Source of the DNA: Rhodocyclaceae bacterium
GTDB lineage: Bacteria; Pseudomonadota; Gammaproteobacteria; Burkholderiales; Rhodocyclaceae
Assembly (NCBI GenBank): GCA_003963315.1
Contig: RXJP01000029.1
Span: 1 to 33,327 of the forward strand
Length of the DNA stretch: 33,327 nucleotides
Direction of reading: 5' to 3'
Part shown: positions 8,895 through 17,239 of the stretch, piece after piece
How positions within the stretch are numbered: the stretch's first letter is position 1
Layout: each line of letters opens with the position of its first letter
Notes under the pieces: model-generated
Seen by the model: only the letters and a program-made list of their open reading frames with translations
Database searches by the model: none
What the model was told of the DNA's origin: nothing
Translations under genes and position numbers: made by a program

Positions 8895-8995
8895 CCCCCT
8901 CCGATCGCCAAACACCTCCGTCATCCGCTACCGCCACGGGTGCCCGCCGCCCGGCCTTGCTAACATCCGCCTCCTTGCAATCACCGCCCTCCGCC

Positions 8996-10144
8996 ATGGC
9001 ACCGTCAACCACCCCGGATCAACCGCCCCCGTTCTACTGGAACGAAAATGGGCAGGAGTCCGGCGCCCGCTGGCGCTCTGAAGCCGGCCTGCCGCCGCCC
9101 AAGCTTGTCGTCGTCGCCGACGACACCCTGTCCGCCGACGCCGCCTACCGACTCGCCTGCGAAGGCACGGCACTGCTCTGGCGCGGCGATTTCCAGAACG
9201 GACGGCAGTTGCTCAATGCACTGGCGCGACGGACCGACAACAGGAAGAAGCGCAAGGAGGCCGCCTCCCCGGCCGAGGCCTTCCACCTGCACCGGCTGGC
9301 CCAGTCCCAACGGGCGCGCACCTTGGCCATGGTGTTGGTGCCCCTGGCCGGCGACTACGGCATTCCCCTGCGTCGGGCGCCGGATTGGCGACAAGCATGC
9401 AGCGAGGCTTACGGCCCCGCCGACGGCATCGATACGGTGGTGTCCCTGCGGGAGTTGCTGGGCATCAACGGCGCCCATGAGTGGCGCAAGAAAGGCGTCG
9501 AGATAGCGGCCTTGGCAGGGGAACGCATCCATCCCTGGTACGGCGTGTTCTCACCGCTGCGGGGGGAGTATCTCGACCTGCTGGCCGAGGCGCCCCTGCC
9601 CGCCAAGACCCTGGCTTTCGACATCGGCACCGGCACAGGCGTCATCGCCGCCCTGCTGGCCCGGCGCGGCATCGCCCACGTAGTGGCCACGGACATGGAC
9701 CCGCGCGCCCTGGCCTGCGCCCAGGAAAACCTGGCGCGGCTCAAACTGGACAAGCAAGTCGAAGTGGTCAAGGCGAATCTGTTTCCGCCGGGCAAGGCGC
9801 CTTTGATCGTCTGCAACCCGCCTTGGGTGCCGGCCAGGCCCAGCTCGCCGGTGGAACAGGCGATCTACGATCCGGACTGCCGCATGCTCAAGGGCTTCCT
9901 GAGCGGACTGGCCGCCCACCTGGAAAGCGGCGGCGAAGGCTGGTTGATCCTGTCCGATATCGCGGAACACCTGGGCCTGCGTAGCCGGGAAGATCTGCTG
10001 GGCTGGGTTTCAGCCGCGGGATTGAAGGTGCTGGAGAAGCGGGACATCAAGCCCCGCCATCCCAAGGCCAGCGATGAGAACGATCCCCTGTACCGTGCGC
10101 GCCAGAACGAGGTGACCTCCCTCTGGCGTCTGGCAGCCGCTTAG
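8996..10144 (+). CDS. Class I SAM-dependent methyltransferase (NPPW-type)
   Basis: A 382-aa protein whose C-terminal half is a Rossmann-fold methyltransferase. SAM-binding motif I reads [19 protein letters not shown] (about residues 203-221), followed by the acidic ATDMDPRAL loop and the catalytic NPPWVPA motif typical of enzymes methylating planar nitrogens (glutamine of release factors or adenine in RNA/DNA; PrmC/RlmF-like). The N-terminal 190 residues are less recognisable and probably bind substrate. I start at the ATG at 8996 ([11 protein letters not shown]); the open frame extends upstream to 8702 but overlaps the divergent chemotaxis gene. Substrate unknown. Confidence 0.85.
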   Translation: MAPSTTPDQPPPFYWNENGQESGARWRSEAGLPPPKLVVVADDTLSADAAYRLACEGTALLWRGDFQNGRQLLNALARRTDNRKKRKEAASPAEAFHLHRLAQSQRARTLAMVLVPLAGDYGIPLRRAPDWRQACSEAYGPADGIDTVVSLRELLGINGAHEWRKKGVEIAALAGERIHPWYGVFSPLRGEYLDLLAEAPLPAKTLAFDIGTGTGVIAALLARRGIAHVVATDMDPRALACAQENLARLKLDKQVEVVKANLFPPGKAPLIVCNPPWVPARPSSPVEQAIYDPDCRMLKGFLSGLAAHLESGGEGWLILSDIAEHLGLRSREDLLGWVSAAGLKVLEKRDIKPRHPKASDENDPLYRARQNEVTSLWRLAAA

Positions 10145-10163
10145 CGGCTGATCGAACCGGGGC

Positions 10164-11270
10164 TCAGGCCCGGTTGCGGGCCTCGCCGGCCCCAAAGCCA
10201 GTGCTGACCTGCTGCCGGAGTCGGGCGGTGTGGCGAATCTTTTCCACCTGGGGCGTCACCACCGCATGGATGAAATGCTCGAACACCGCCCCGGCCCCGA
10301 TACTGCCCACCCAGGCCAACAGCACCCCTAGGGTATTGGCGACCGGGTTTTCCGGAAAGATCCGGATGAATACGGCGTTCACCACTAGGCACACGGGGAA
10401 ATGCACCAGGAAGGTGGAGAAGGAAATCCTGCCCAGGAAGACCAGGGGCCGCGACTGGAGGAGCGTCGAAAACCACTGTGCCCGGGGCGGCGCCAGCAAC
10501 AGGATGGCGCTCACCAGGGCCACCAGGATGCGCCAGCGGAAGTCTGCCGCCAGGGCGATGCAACCGATTACCATCATAAGCACGGTGTTGAGCCGGCCGC
10601 GCTGTTCCAGCGTGCCCCAATAGGCCAAGGCGCCTAGCGCGTAGGAGCCGAAGAAATACAGGGCCCAATCGTCCCAGTCCGACTGGCGATTGAAATGGAT
10701 CAGGGAAGCGAGACCTATCAGGGCGACGACCCAGGGCATGGCGCGGCCCCATCCCAGGCGTTGCAACAACCAGAGGGTGAACGCCAACAGCGCGAAAAGC
10801 TGGAAATCAATGGCCAGGTACCAGGCGCCGGCCGTCAGCGCCTCGAAGTCCAGCAAGCCTTGCAGGAACAGCAGGTGGGCCACCACCTGGGGCACCGTGG
10901 CCGGCGCCGAGATGGAATCGTGTTGCATCAGTTGCCGGGCGACGGACGAGAGGACGATGGCCAGCACCAGGGCGGCGGCATAGGGCACCGCGAGACGCAG
11001 ATAGCGCCGCCCGATCTGGGGCAGCAGTTCGCTGATGGCGGGTACGCCGGCGGGGGCGAAGGTGCGCGCCGCCAGATAACCGGCGACGGCGAGGAAGACG
11101 TGCACCGCCATGCGGCCGTACTGATCCAGCCAGGCGAAAAGGCCCGGCGCGAGTTCGGCGGCAACATCGGACATCGGCCCGTAATGGGCGAGGTGATGCA
11201 GGACGATCACTTGGGCGGCGATGGCCTTCATGGCATCGGCCAGGGGGAAACGGGACACAGCGGGTTTCAT
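10164..11270 (-). CDS. Acyltransferase family 3 (OafA/YrhL-like) integral membrane protein
   Basis: A 368-aa polytopic inner-membrane protein with about ten hydrophobic helices. Membrane acyltransferases of this family transfer acetyl or other acyl groups to exported carbohydrates such as O-antigen or exopolysaccharide. The family N-terminus is visible: DAMKAIAAQVIVLHHLAHYG, with His residues in the first helix region, and DQYGRMAVHVFLAVAGYLAAR. The ATG at 11270 is used; extending to 11276 would need TTG. It lies downstream of the frameshifted GlcG/HbpS-like gene on the same strand, with no glycosyltransferase nearby to suggest the acceptor. Confidence 0.88.
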   Translation of the reverse strand: MKPAVSRFPLADAMKAIAAQVIVLHHLAHYGPMSDVAAELAPGLFAWLDQYGRMAVHVFLAVAGYLAARTFAPAGVPAISELLPQIGRRYLRLAVPYAAALVLAIVLSSVARQLMQHDSISAPATVPQVVAHLLFLQGLLDFEALTAGAWYLAIDFQLFALLAFTLWLLQRLGWGRAMPWVVALIGLASLIHFNRQSDWDDWALYFFGSYALGALAYWGTLEQRGRLNTVLMMVIGCIALAADFRWRILVALVSAILLLAPPRAQWFSTLLQSRPLVFLGRISFSTFLVHFPVCLVVNAVFIRIFPENPVANTLGVLLAWVGSIGAGAVFEHFIHAVVTPQVEKIRHTARLRQQVSTGFGAGEARNRA

Positions 11271-11331
11271 AGGCAATAAAACAACGGGCCGCCTGGAATA
11301 GCAGCCCGTAAGTACTCGCAGGGTAAGCCCA

Positions 11332-11773
11332 TTATTTTAGCAGGCCTATGGCCTCCAAGCCGGCTTTTGCGCATTCGATGTCCTGCTCCTCGCTGCCGCC
11401 GGAAACACCGATGCCGCCAATGCGCTCATCGCCCTGGCGAACGACCAGGCCGCCGCCGAAGGCGGCAAAGCGGTCGCGATTCATCAAACCATGGCGCAAA
11501 GCCGTGGTTCTGGATTCGAGAATCTCGTTCCAGCCCGCAGTGTCGCGGCCGAAGCTCACCGCCGTGTAGGCCTTGTCCTCGGCGATGGCGGCGGAATGCA
11601 AGGGTGAGCCCGCCATGCGCAGGAAAGCCACCAACACGCCGCTGCGGTCCACCACCGCGACATATGATGCGTATGCCCAGGGCCTCGGCCTTGGCGATGG
11701 CGGCCAGGACGGCAGTGGCAGCGGCTTTGAGGGAGATGTTGTGTTCGATGTCGATCAGGGTGGTGGCATCCAT
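11332..11773 (-). pseudogene. GlcG/HbpS-family (heme-binding-like) gene broken by a frameshift
   Basis: Two overlapping frames together make one normal GlcG/HbpS-like protein. The N-terminal frame from the ATG at 11773 reads MDATTLIDIEHNISLKAAAT...AEALGIRI. The C-terminal frame continues YVAVVDRSGVLVAFLRMAGSPLHSAAIAEDKAYTAVSFG and ends at TAA 11332. The join lies at about 11661-11675 and needs one base removed (or two added). The combined length, about 146 aa, is normal for the family. No other stop is seen, so this is either a recent inactivation or a sequencing error. Function of the family is uncertain (heme or small-molecule binding). It sits next to the liv transporter cluster. Confidence 0.8.
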
Positions 11774-11886
11774 GGTGGGTAGGGAGCGATTGGAAACGAC
11801 GCAGTCTAAAGCCAAGCTCCCCCCAAGGTCATGGATCCGGGCCGGTGCCCATGGTGTGCCCAGGCGCCGGCATCGGGAGCCATCCG

Positions 11887-12603
11887 TCAGCCCAGGTAGG
11901 CCGCCAGTACCCGCTCATCCTTGCGCAATTCCTCCGGCGTGCCCGCCACGGCGATCTTGCCCCGTTCCATCACGTAGGCGTAGTCGGCCACTTCCAAGGC
12001 ACTCTTGGCGAACTGCTCCACCAAGAGCAGGGTGATGCCGGCTTCCTTGAGGCGGCGGATGATGGAGAACACCTCCTGCACGATCACCGGCGCCAGCCCC
12101 ATGGAGGGTTCATCCAACAGCACCACCTTGGGCTGCGCCATGAGGGCGCGGCCGATGGCGAGCATCTGCTGTTCGCCGCCGGAAAGGGTGCCGGATAGCT
12201 GCTCGCGCCGCTCCTCCAGGCGAGGGAAGAGGTCGTAGACCTTTTTCAGGTCCGCCGCCGCCTTGCTGCGAAAGCCGAGGAAATGGGGCAGATGGCGGTA
12301 GGCGCCGAGGAGCAGGTTGTCTTCCACGCTGAGGGGGCCGAACACCTTGCGCCCTTCCGGCGAATGGGCCAGGCCGAGGCGGGCGATACGGGAAGCGGCC
12401 AGTCCTTCGACGGGCAAATCCTCCACCAGCACGCGGCCTTTGCTGGGCCGGACCATGCCGGAGATGGCACGCATGGTGGTGGTTTTGCCGGCGCCGTTGG
12501 CACCGATCAGGGCCACCACGGTGCCGGCCTTCACTTCCAGGTTCACGCCGTTGAGGACTTCGGCACCGCCGTAGCCGGCATGAAGATTTTCTACTTTGAG
12601 CAT
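11887..12603 (-). CDS. livF: Branched-chain amino acid ABC transporter ATP-binding protein LivF
   Basis: A 238-aa ATPase of an HAAT-family importer energising uptake of branched-chain amino acids or related carboxylates. Seen: Walker A GANGAGKT (residues 34-41), the LivF-type Q-loop region LAHSPEGRKVFGPLSVEDNLLLGA, ABC signature LSGGEQQMLAIGRAL and Walker B VVLLDEPSMGLAP. It starts 11 bases after the livM-livG fusion and is last in the operon. HAAT transporters may carry amides, urea or aromatic acids instead, so the substrate is not certain. Confidence 0.94.
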   Translation of the reverse strand: MLKVENLHAGYGGAEVLNGVNLEVKAGTVVALIGANGAGKTTTMRAISGMVRPSKGRVLVEDLPVEGLAASRIARLGLAHSPEGRKVFGPLSVEDNLLLGAYRHLPHFLGFRSKAAADLKKVYDLFPRLEERREQLSGTLSGGEQQMLAIGRALMAQPKVVLLDEPSMGLAPVIVQEVFSIIRRLKEAGITLLLVEQFAKSALEVADYAYVMERGKIAVAGTPEELRKDERVLAAYLG

Positions 12604-12614
12604 GGTCGTCTTCC

Positions 12615-14582
12615 TTAAGCGGCGGCGGGTGCGGTGGATGCCCCGGTATCGACAGCAGGAGCCTCCGCCGCCATGGCGCCCAGATAGGCTTCCACCACCT
12701 TGGGGTCGCGCTTGACGATCTCGGGATCGCCCTCGGCGATGATGCGTCCGCCATCGAGCACCGTCACCGTATCGCAGAGTTCGGACACCACGTCCATGTG
12801 GTGTTCGATCAGGATCATGGTCACGCCCCGGCCGTGCACCCGCTTGATGATTTTCACCAACTCGACGGCATCGGGATGGGCGAGACCGGCGGCGGGTTCG
12901 TCGAGGATCAGCAGCCGGGGCTTCCTGGCCAGGGCACGGGCGATCTCCAGGAAGCGCTGGGCGCCGTAGGTCAGGTCCTTGGCCTTGCTCAGGGCCTGGT
13001 CGCCGAGGCCCACCAGTTGCAGCAGGGCCAGGGCGGCGGCCTGGGCCTGCTTCTCTTCCTTGCGCGCCAGGCCCAGCAGCACCAGGGGCCAGGGCGTGCG
13101 ATAGGTGTCGCGCAGGGCCACCATGACGTTGTCGAGGGCGGTAAGTTCGCCGAACAATTGCAGGTTCTGGAAGGTACGGGCGATGCCGGCACCGGCGACG
13201 CTGAACAAACTGCCCCGGGGCAGGGCCTTGCCGTCGAGCAGGATGTCCCCGGCTGTCGGCGCGTAGAGGCCGGAAATGACATTCACGGCGGTGGACTTGC
13301 CGGAGCCGTTGGGGCCGATCAGGCCATGGATGTGGCCGGAGCGCACGGTGATGGAAACGCCGTCCACCGCCTTGACGCCGCCGAAGTGGCGCTTGAGATC
13401 GCGCAGTTCGAGCAGGGTATGACCGGAGAGCGCCTGCATGGGCAGGACCAGGTCAAGATCGGTGGCCGGCGGCAGGGGTGCAGCCGCCACACGGAACAAG
13501 CGGGCCAGCGCGCCGGCGGCCCAGCCCATCAAACCCTCGGGCAGGCCGACCACCACGGCGAACAGCATCAGGGCGAAGATGGCCTTGCGCCAATCTTCGG
13601 TATTGCTCACCAGGAAGCTGCCCAGCGCCAGGAGGCCCATGGCGGCAACGGGGGCGATCACCTGGAAGGGCCGTACGGATTTCTTCAACCAGGCACGGGT
13701 GCCGGCCCCCAGGGCCACCACCAAGCCGATGACGGAAAAGATCTGGAACAGGTTGCGATTGGACAACAGGTTGGGCAGCAGCACGATCAGGGCCGCGCCG
13801 ACGCAGGCGCCCCACAGGCTCTTACGCCCACCGAGCACCACGCCCAAAAGCAGGATCACCATCAGCTCATAGACGAAGCTTTGCGGTTGCAGGTACTGGA
13901 AGTTGAAGGCGTAAAGACCGCCAGCCAGGCCACCCAGGGCGGAGCCGAAAGCGAAAGCGATGACCTTGTGGCGGTAGGTGCCCACCCCCATGGCATCGGT
14001 GGCGATGGGGCTGTCGCGCAGGGCTTCAAAAGCGCGGCCCCATTGGGAGGAAAGCAGGTTGCGCATACCCATCCAGACCAGGGCCAGCAACACCAGGCAA
14101 AGCCAGTAGAAACCCGGGGCATTCAAGGTGATGTCGAACAGGGGCGGGCGGTTCAGTTGCAAACCTTCGGCGCCTTTGGTCAGACTTTCCCATTCGTTCA
14201 ACACCGTGGTAGTGAGCGCCAGGAAACTCAGGGTCGCCAGGGCGAACTGGGGCCCTTCCAGACGCAGGGCCGGCAGGGCCAGCAAGGAGCCGAGCACCAG
14301 GCAAAGCAGGAAGGCGCCCGCCAGGGATGGCAGCAGGCCGACGCCCAGCTTCATCACCAGCAGCCCGGCGGTGTAGGCGCCGATGCCGAGGAAAGCCGCC
14401 TGGGCAAGATTCACCTGGCCCAAGTAGCCGACGGTGACATCGAGACCGATGAGCAGGATGCCGTAGATGGCCAGCAGGGTCAGCAGGCCCAGGGCGAAGG
14501 GATTGGTCACGGCCAAGGGCACAGCCGCCAACAGCAGGAAGGCAACCAGTTCGGCACCGCGGATGAGCAAGAAACGTTTCAT
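12615..14582 (-). CDS. Fused LivM permease - LivG ATP-binding protein
   Basis: A 655-aa single polypeptide combining the second permease and the first ATPase of an HAAT transporter. Residues 1 to about 360 are LivM: about eight to ten membrane helices and the conserved EALRDSPIATDAMGVGTYRHK loop that contacts the ATPase. After a Pro/Asp linker, residues about 388-640 are LivG: Walker A GPNGSGKS (423-430), ARTFQNLQLFGELTALDNV, signature LTYGAQRFLEIARAL and Walker B LLILDEPAAGLAH. Such fusions occur in several proteobacteria. No stop or frameshift separates the halves. It is downstream of livH across a repeat-filled spacer and just upstream of livF. Confidence 0.94.
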   Translation of the reverse strand: MKRFLLIRGAELVAFLLLAAVPLAVTNPFALGLLTLLAIYGILLIGLDVTVGYLGQVNLAQAAFLGIGAYTAGLLVMKLGVGLLPSLAGAFLLCLVLGSLLALPALRLEGPQFALATLSFLALTTTVLNEWESLTKGAEGLQLNRPPLFDITLNAPGFYWLCLVLLALVWMGMRNLLSSQWGRAFEALRDSPIATDAMGVGTYRHKVIAFAFGSALGGLAGGLYAFNFQYLQPQSFVYELMVILLLGVVLGGRKSLWGACVGAALIVLLPNLLSNRNLFQIFSVIGLVVALGAGTRAWLKKSVRPFQVIAPVAAMGLLALGSFLVSNTEDWRKAIFALMLFAVVVGLPEGLMGWAAGALARLFRVAAAPLPPATDLDLVLPMQALSGHTLLELRDLKRHFGGVKAVDGVSITVRSGHIHGLIGPNGSGKSTAVNVISGLYAPTAGDILLDGKALPRGSLFSVAGAGIARTFQNLQLFGELTALDNVMVALRDTYRTPWPLVLLGLARKEEKQAQAAALALLQLVGLGDQALSKAKDLTYGAQRFLEIARALARKPRLLILDEPAAGLAHPDAVELVKIIKRVHGRGVTMILIEHHMDVVSELCDTVTVLDGGRIIAEGDPEIVKRDPKVVEAYLGAMAAEAPAVDTGASTAPAAA

Positions 14583-14611
14583 GACGAAAGTCCCTTAAAG
14601 ACAATCTCTTT

Positions 14612-14768
14612 AAACACGGAGGGCACGGAGACATGACCGCAGGAAATCCCTGTGGGACAGAGGGCACAGAGTTTGAAATCCGTTTTGATTTCCCTGTCTG
14701 ACATCTTTTGCCTTTCTCCGTGATCTCTGTGTCTCTGTGCTCTCTGTGTTGAGAGCGGTTGATTTTTC
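14612..14768. repeat. CACAGAG-type intergenic repeat element (between livH and livM-livG)
   Basis: The spacer 14583-14778 is built of degenerate ACACGGAGGGCACGGAG-like units on its left side and the complementary CTCTGTG units on its right side, so the two halves can fold back on each other. It contains the 32-base block at 14631-14662 (starting ACATGACCGCAGG, ending GGGACAGAG) that recurs inverted at 15750-15781. The right end, CTCTGTGTTGAGAGCGGTTGA, resembles the end of the second element in direct orientation. It resembles dispersed intergenic palindromic repeats and does not encode a protein. Confidence 0.8.
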
Positions 14769-14778
14769 CTTTCCATGT

Positions 14779-15657
14779 TCATACCTTGCGAATACTGGCT
14801 TTGCCGAAGATGCCGTTGGGGCGCAGGGCCAGGGCCAGGATCAGCAGCAGCAAACCCGGCGCTTCGCGCCAACCGCTGCCGAGATAAAGGCTGGCAAGAT
14901 TTTCCAGGCCGCCGAGGAAGAGGCCCACAACCACCACGCCGAAGCCGGATTCCAGACCCGCCACCACCGCCACCGAGAAGGCCTTGAGGATCAGGGCGGA
15001 GGCCATGGTGGGGCCGACGGTGGTGATGGGGGCGACGAGGATGCCGGCCAGGGCCGCCACCGCACCCGACAGGGCGTAGGACAGCATCACCGTGCGGGTG
15101 GAGGAAATACCCATCAGTTCCGCCGCATCGCGATCGGCGGAGACGGCCTCGAACGCTTTGCCGAGCAGGGTGCGGCGCTTGAATAGTTCGATCAGGCCCA
15201 TGATGCCGAGCACGCCGACGGCCACGGAAATTTCCAGGGGCGTGATGTCCACGCCGACGACATGAATAGGGTCGGATGAAATGGGGGTGGGGAAAGGATG
15301 GTCGTCCCGTCCCCATATGTTTTCGGCAGAGGAAAAGCCCAGCAAGCCGAGGATGATGGTGAGCAGTATCCAGCCTTCGCTCTTCTGCTCCAGGGCCAAG
15401 CGCACCGCGGCCCGTTCGACGAAGAGACCAAGCAGCGCGCCGAACAACAGACCGCCGGGCACCATGAGCCAATAGGGCGCGCCCAGCCGGGTCAAGGTCA
15501 GGCTGAAGAAGGCGGAAAGCATGACCAGCTCGCCCTGGCCGAAGTTGATGGTCTTGCTGGTGGCGAAGGTGAGCTGGAAGCCATAGGCGACCAGGGCATA
15601 CACCAGGCCCATGAAAGCGCCACTGACGACGATCTGGATGATGACGGACGTATCCAT
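14779..15657 (-). CDS. livH: Branched-chain amino acid ABC transporter permease LivH
   Basis: A 292-aa inner-membrane permease with about eight helices. The family N-terminus reads SGAFMGLVYALVAYGFQLTFATSKTINFGQGELVML, and the loop AFEAVSADRDAAELMGISSTRTVMLSYALSGAVAALAG is the ATPase-contact region. It pairs with the LivM half of the downstream fusion to form the channel. It is separated from livK upstream and livM-livG downstream by inverted intergenic repeats of 159 and 196 bases, unusual for a transporter operon. Confidence 0.94.
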   Translation of the reverse strand: MDTSVIIQIVVSGAFMGLVYALVAYGFQLTFATSKTINFGQGELVMLSAFFSLTLTRLGAPYWLMVPGGLLFGALLGLFVERAAVRLALEQKSEGWILLTIILGLLGFSSAENIWGRDDHPFPTPISSDPIHVVGVDITPLEISVAVGVLGIMGLIELFKRRTLLGKAFEAVSADRDAAELMGISSTRTVMLSYALSGAVAALAGILVAPITTVGPTMASALILKAFSVAVVAGLESGFGVVVVGLFLGGLENLASLYLGSGWREAPGLLLLILALALRPNGIFGKASIRKV

Positions 15658-15669
15658 TTACTAAACCTC

Positions 15670-15816
15670 TTTTGACACAGAGAACACTGAGGCACAGGGG
15701 ACGCGGAGAAAACCAAGATTTCCTTCAGTCCTTCTTATTCCCCTGTGATCTCTGTCCCACAGGGATTTCCTGCGGTCATGTCTCTGTGCCCTCTGTGTTG
15801 AAAGCGGTTGGTTTTC
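15670..15816. repeat. CACAGAG-type intergenic repeat element (between livK and livH)
   Basis: The spacer 15658-15816 carries ACACAGAGAACACTGAGGCACAG-like units at its left and CTCTGTG-rich units at its right. Block 15750-15781 is an exact inverted copy of 14631-14662; with two mismatches the match extends to 15799. The two elements thus flank livH in partly inverted orientation and could recombine to invert it. Confidence 0.8.
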
Positions 15817-17058
15817 TTACTTCGCTTTCTTCTTGCCGCCTTCCGCCTTGGCCAGGCGCGCCCGGTCGGCTTCGTTGGCGAACACCACGCGGCCGTCCTT
15901 GACCATGCCCATCACGGTTTGTTCGCGGCGGAAAGCCTCATGGGTGCTCTCGTCGGCGGGGTCCCACTTGCTGAAGGGCTTGTTCCAGGTGGCGATCACG
16001 CCCTGCACCGGGTCCTTCAGGTCTTCCAGGGCCTCCTTGATCTTCTTCGAATCGGTGCTGCCGGCCTGTTTTACCGCGGCGGCGAAAATCAACACCGCGT
16101 CATACCCTTGCGCGGCGGACACCGGCGAGGGGATGCGGGTGACGCCGTAGACCTTGTGATAGGCATCGATGAAAGCCTTCGACTTGGGTGTCACGGCTTC
16201 TTCAATGAAGGTCTGGGGCATCAGGGTGCCGTCGGCATTCTTGCCGGCATTGTCGATGTAATTGGCCATGGACAGGGTCCAGCCGCCGATCAGGGGTTCC
16301 TTCATGCCGTTCTTGGCCATGCCGTTGGCAACGGCGGCCAATTCGGGTCCGATGCCCCAAATCAGGATGGCCTGGGCGCCGGCGGACTTGGCGTGGAGCA
16401 GTTGCGCGGTCATGTCCTTGTCGCCGATATTGAATTTCTCGGTGGCTACCACTTCCAGCTTGTTGCCCTGCTTGGCGATCTGGTCCACCAGGTCGTTGCG
16501 GCCGGAAACGCCATAGTTGGTGGAATCATGAATGATGGCCACCTTGGTGAACTTGCGGTTGATGGCTTCTTCCACCACCATCGCCGCCTGGATGCCGTCG
16601 TGGGCGGCAAAGCGGAAGATGGACAAGTCCTTGGCCTTGGCATCGCGCCACTGGGTCATGGAGGCGGAACCGGCGGCGGGGGTGATGATCTTGACGATAC
16701 CCTTCTCTTGCAAGTGCTTGTCGCCGGCCAGCACGACGCCGGTGTTCACGGTGCCGATGACGCCGGACAGGTCGCTCATGGCGGCCAGTTCCTGGGCGAT
16801 CAGGGCGCCCCGTTCGTTCTTGGCTTCGTCGTCGCGCTCGATGATTTCCAGCTTCATCTTCTTGCCGCCGACATCCACGCCGCCCGCCGCATTGATCGAG
16901 CCGATGGCCAGCTTGGCGCCGTCGCGCATGGAAACCCCCATGGGCGCGGAGCCGCCGCTGAAGGGGCCGGTGATGGCGATTTTGATGGTGTCCGCAGCCC
17001 ATGCCGTGCCGCTACCCAGCATCAAGACGAGCATGCTGCCAATGAGTGTCTTTTTCAC
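15817..17058 (-). CDS. livK: Branched-chain amino acid ABC transporter periplasmic binding protein
   Basis: A 413-aa periplasmic type-I binding protein delivering ligand to LivH/LivM. A Sec signal peptide is clear (MKKTLIGSMLVLMLGSGTAWA, cleavage near residue 21), then DTIKIAITGPFSGGSAPMG, the usual start of the mature Leu/Ile/Val-binding fold. It starts with GTG at 17058, supported by AAAGGAG about 8 bases upstream; no nearer ATG fits. It heads the livK-H-MG-F cluster and is divergent from a Cache-domain histidine kinase. The ligand could be a branched-chain amino acid, another amino acid or an aromatic/short-chain acid; motifs do not decide. Confidence 0.92.
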   Translation of the reverse strand: MKKTLIGSMLVLMLGSGTAWAADTIKIAITGPFSGGSAPMGVSMRDGAKLAIGSINAAGGVDVGGKKMKLEIIERDDEAKNERGALIAQELAAMSDLSGVIGTVNTGVVLAGDKHLQEKGIVKIITPAAGSASMTQWRDAKAKDLSIFRFAAHDGIQAAMVVEEAINRKFTKVAIIHDSTNYGVSGRNDLVDQIAKQGNKLEVVATEKFNIGDKDMTAQLLHAKSAGAQAILIWGIGPELAAVANGMAKNGMKEPLIGGWTLSMANYIDNAGKNADGTLMPQTFIEEAVTPKSKAFIDAYHKVYGVTRIPSPVSAAQGYDAVLIFAAAVKQAGSTDSKKIKEALEDLKDPVQGVIATWNKPFSKWDPADESTHEAFRREQTVMGMVKDGRVVFANEADRARLAKAEGGKKKAK

Positions 17059-17239
17059 GGTGTCTCTCCTTTGTGTTGGAAAAATTTAGGTTTAATCTAA
17101 TCCGGCATCCTAGACATGCTGCGGGACGGCCGCCATCCGTATTACTACGCAGTCCCCGGAGGAGTTTCTTCTCTGTCATTGGCAGCTAAACTGCCCGAAA
17201 ACCTCTCCGGCCCGTGCCGCAGAAAAAGTAGGGGGAAGC

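Noticed and set aside
11820..11880. GC-rich inverted repeat after livF as its terminator
   Set aside because: The stem has a mismatch and a long loop and no T-run follows on the minus strand.
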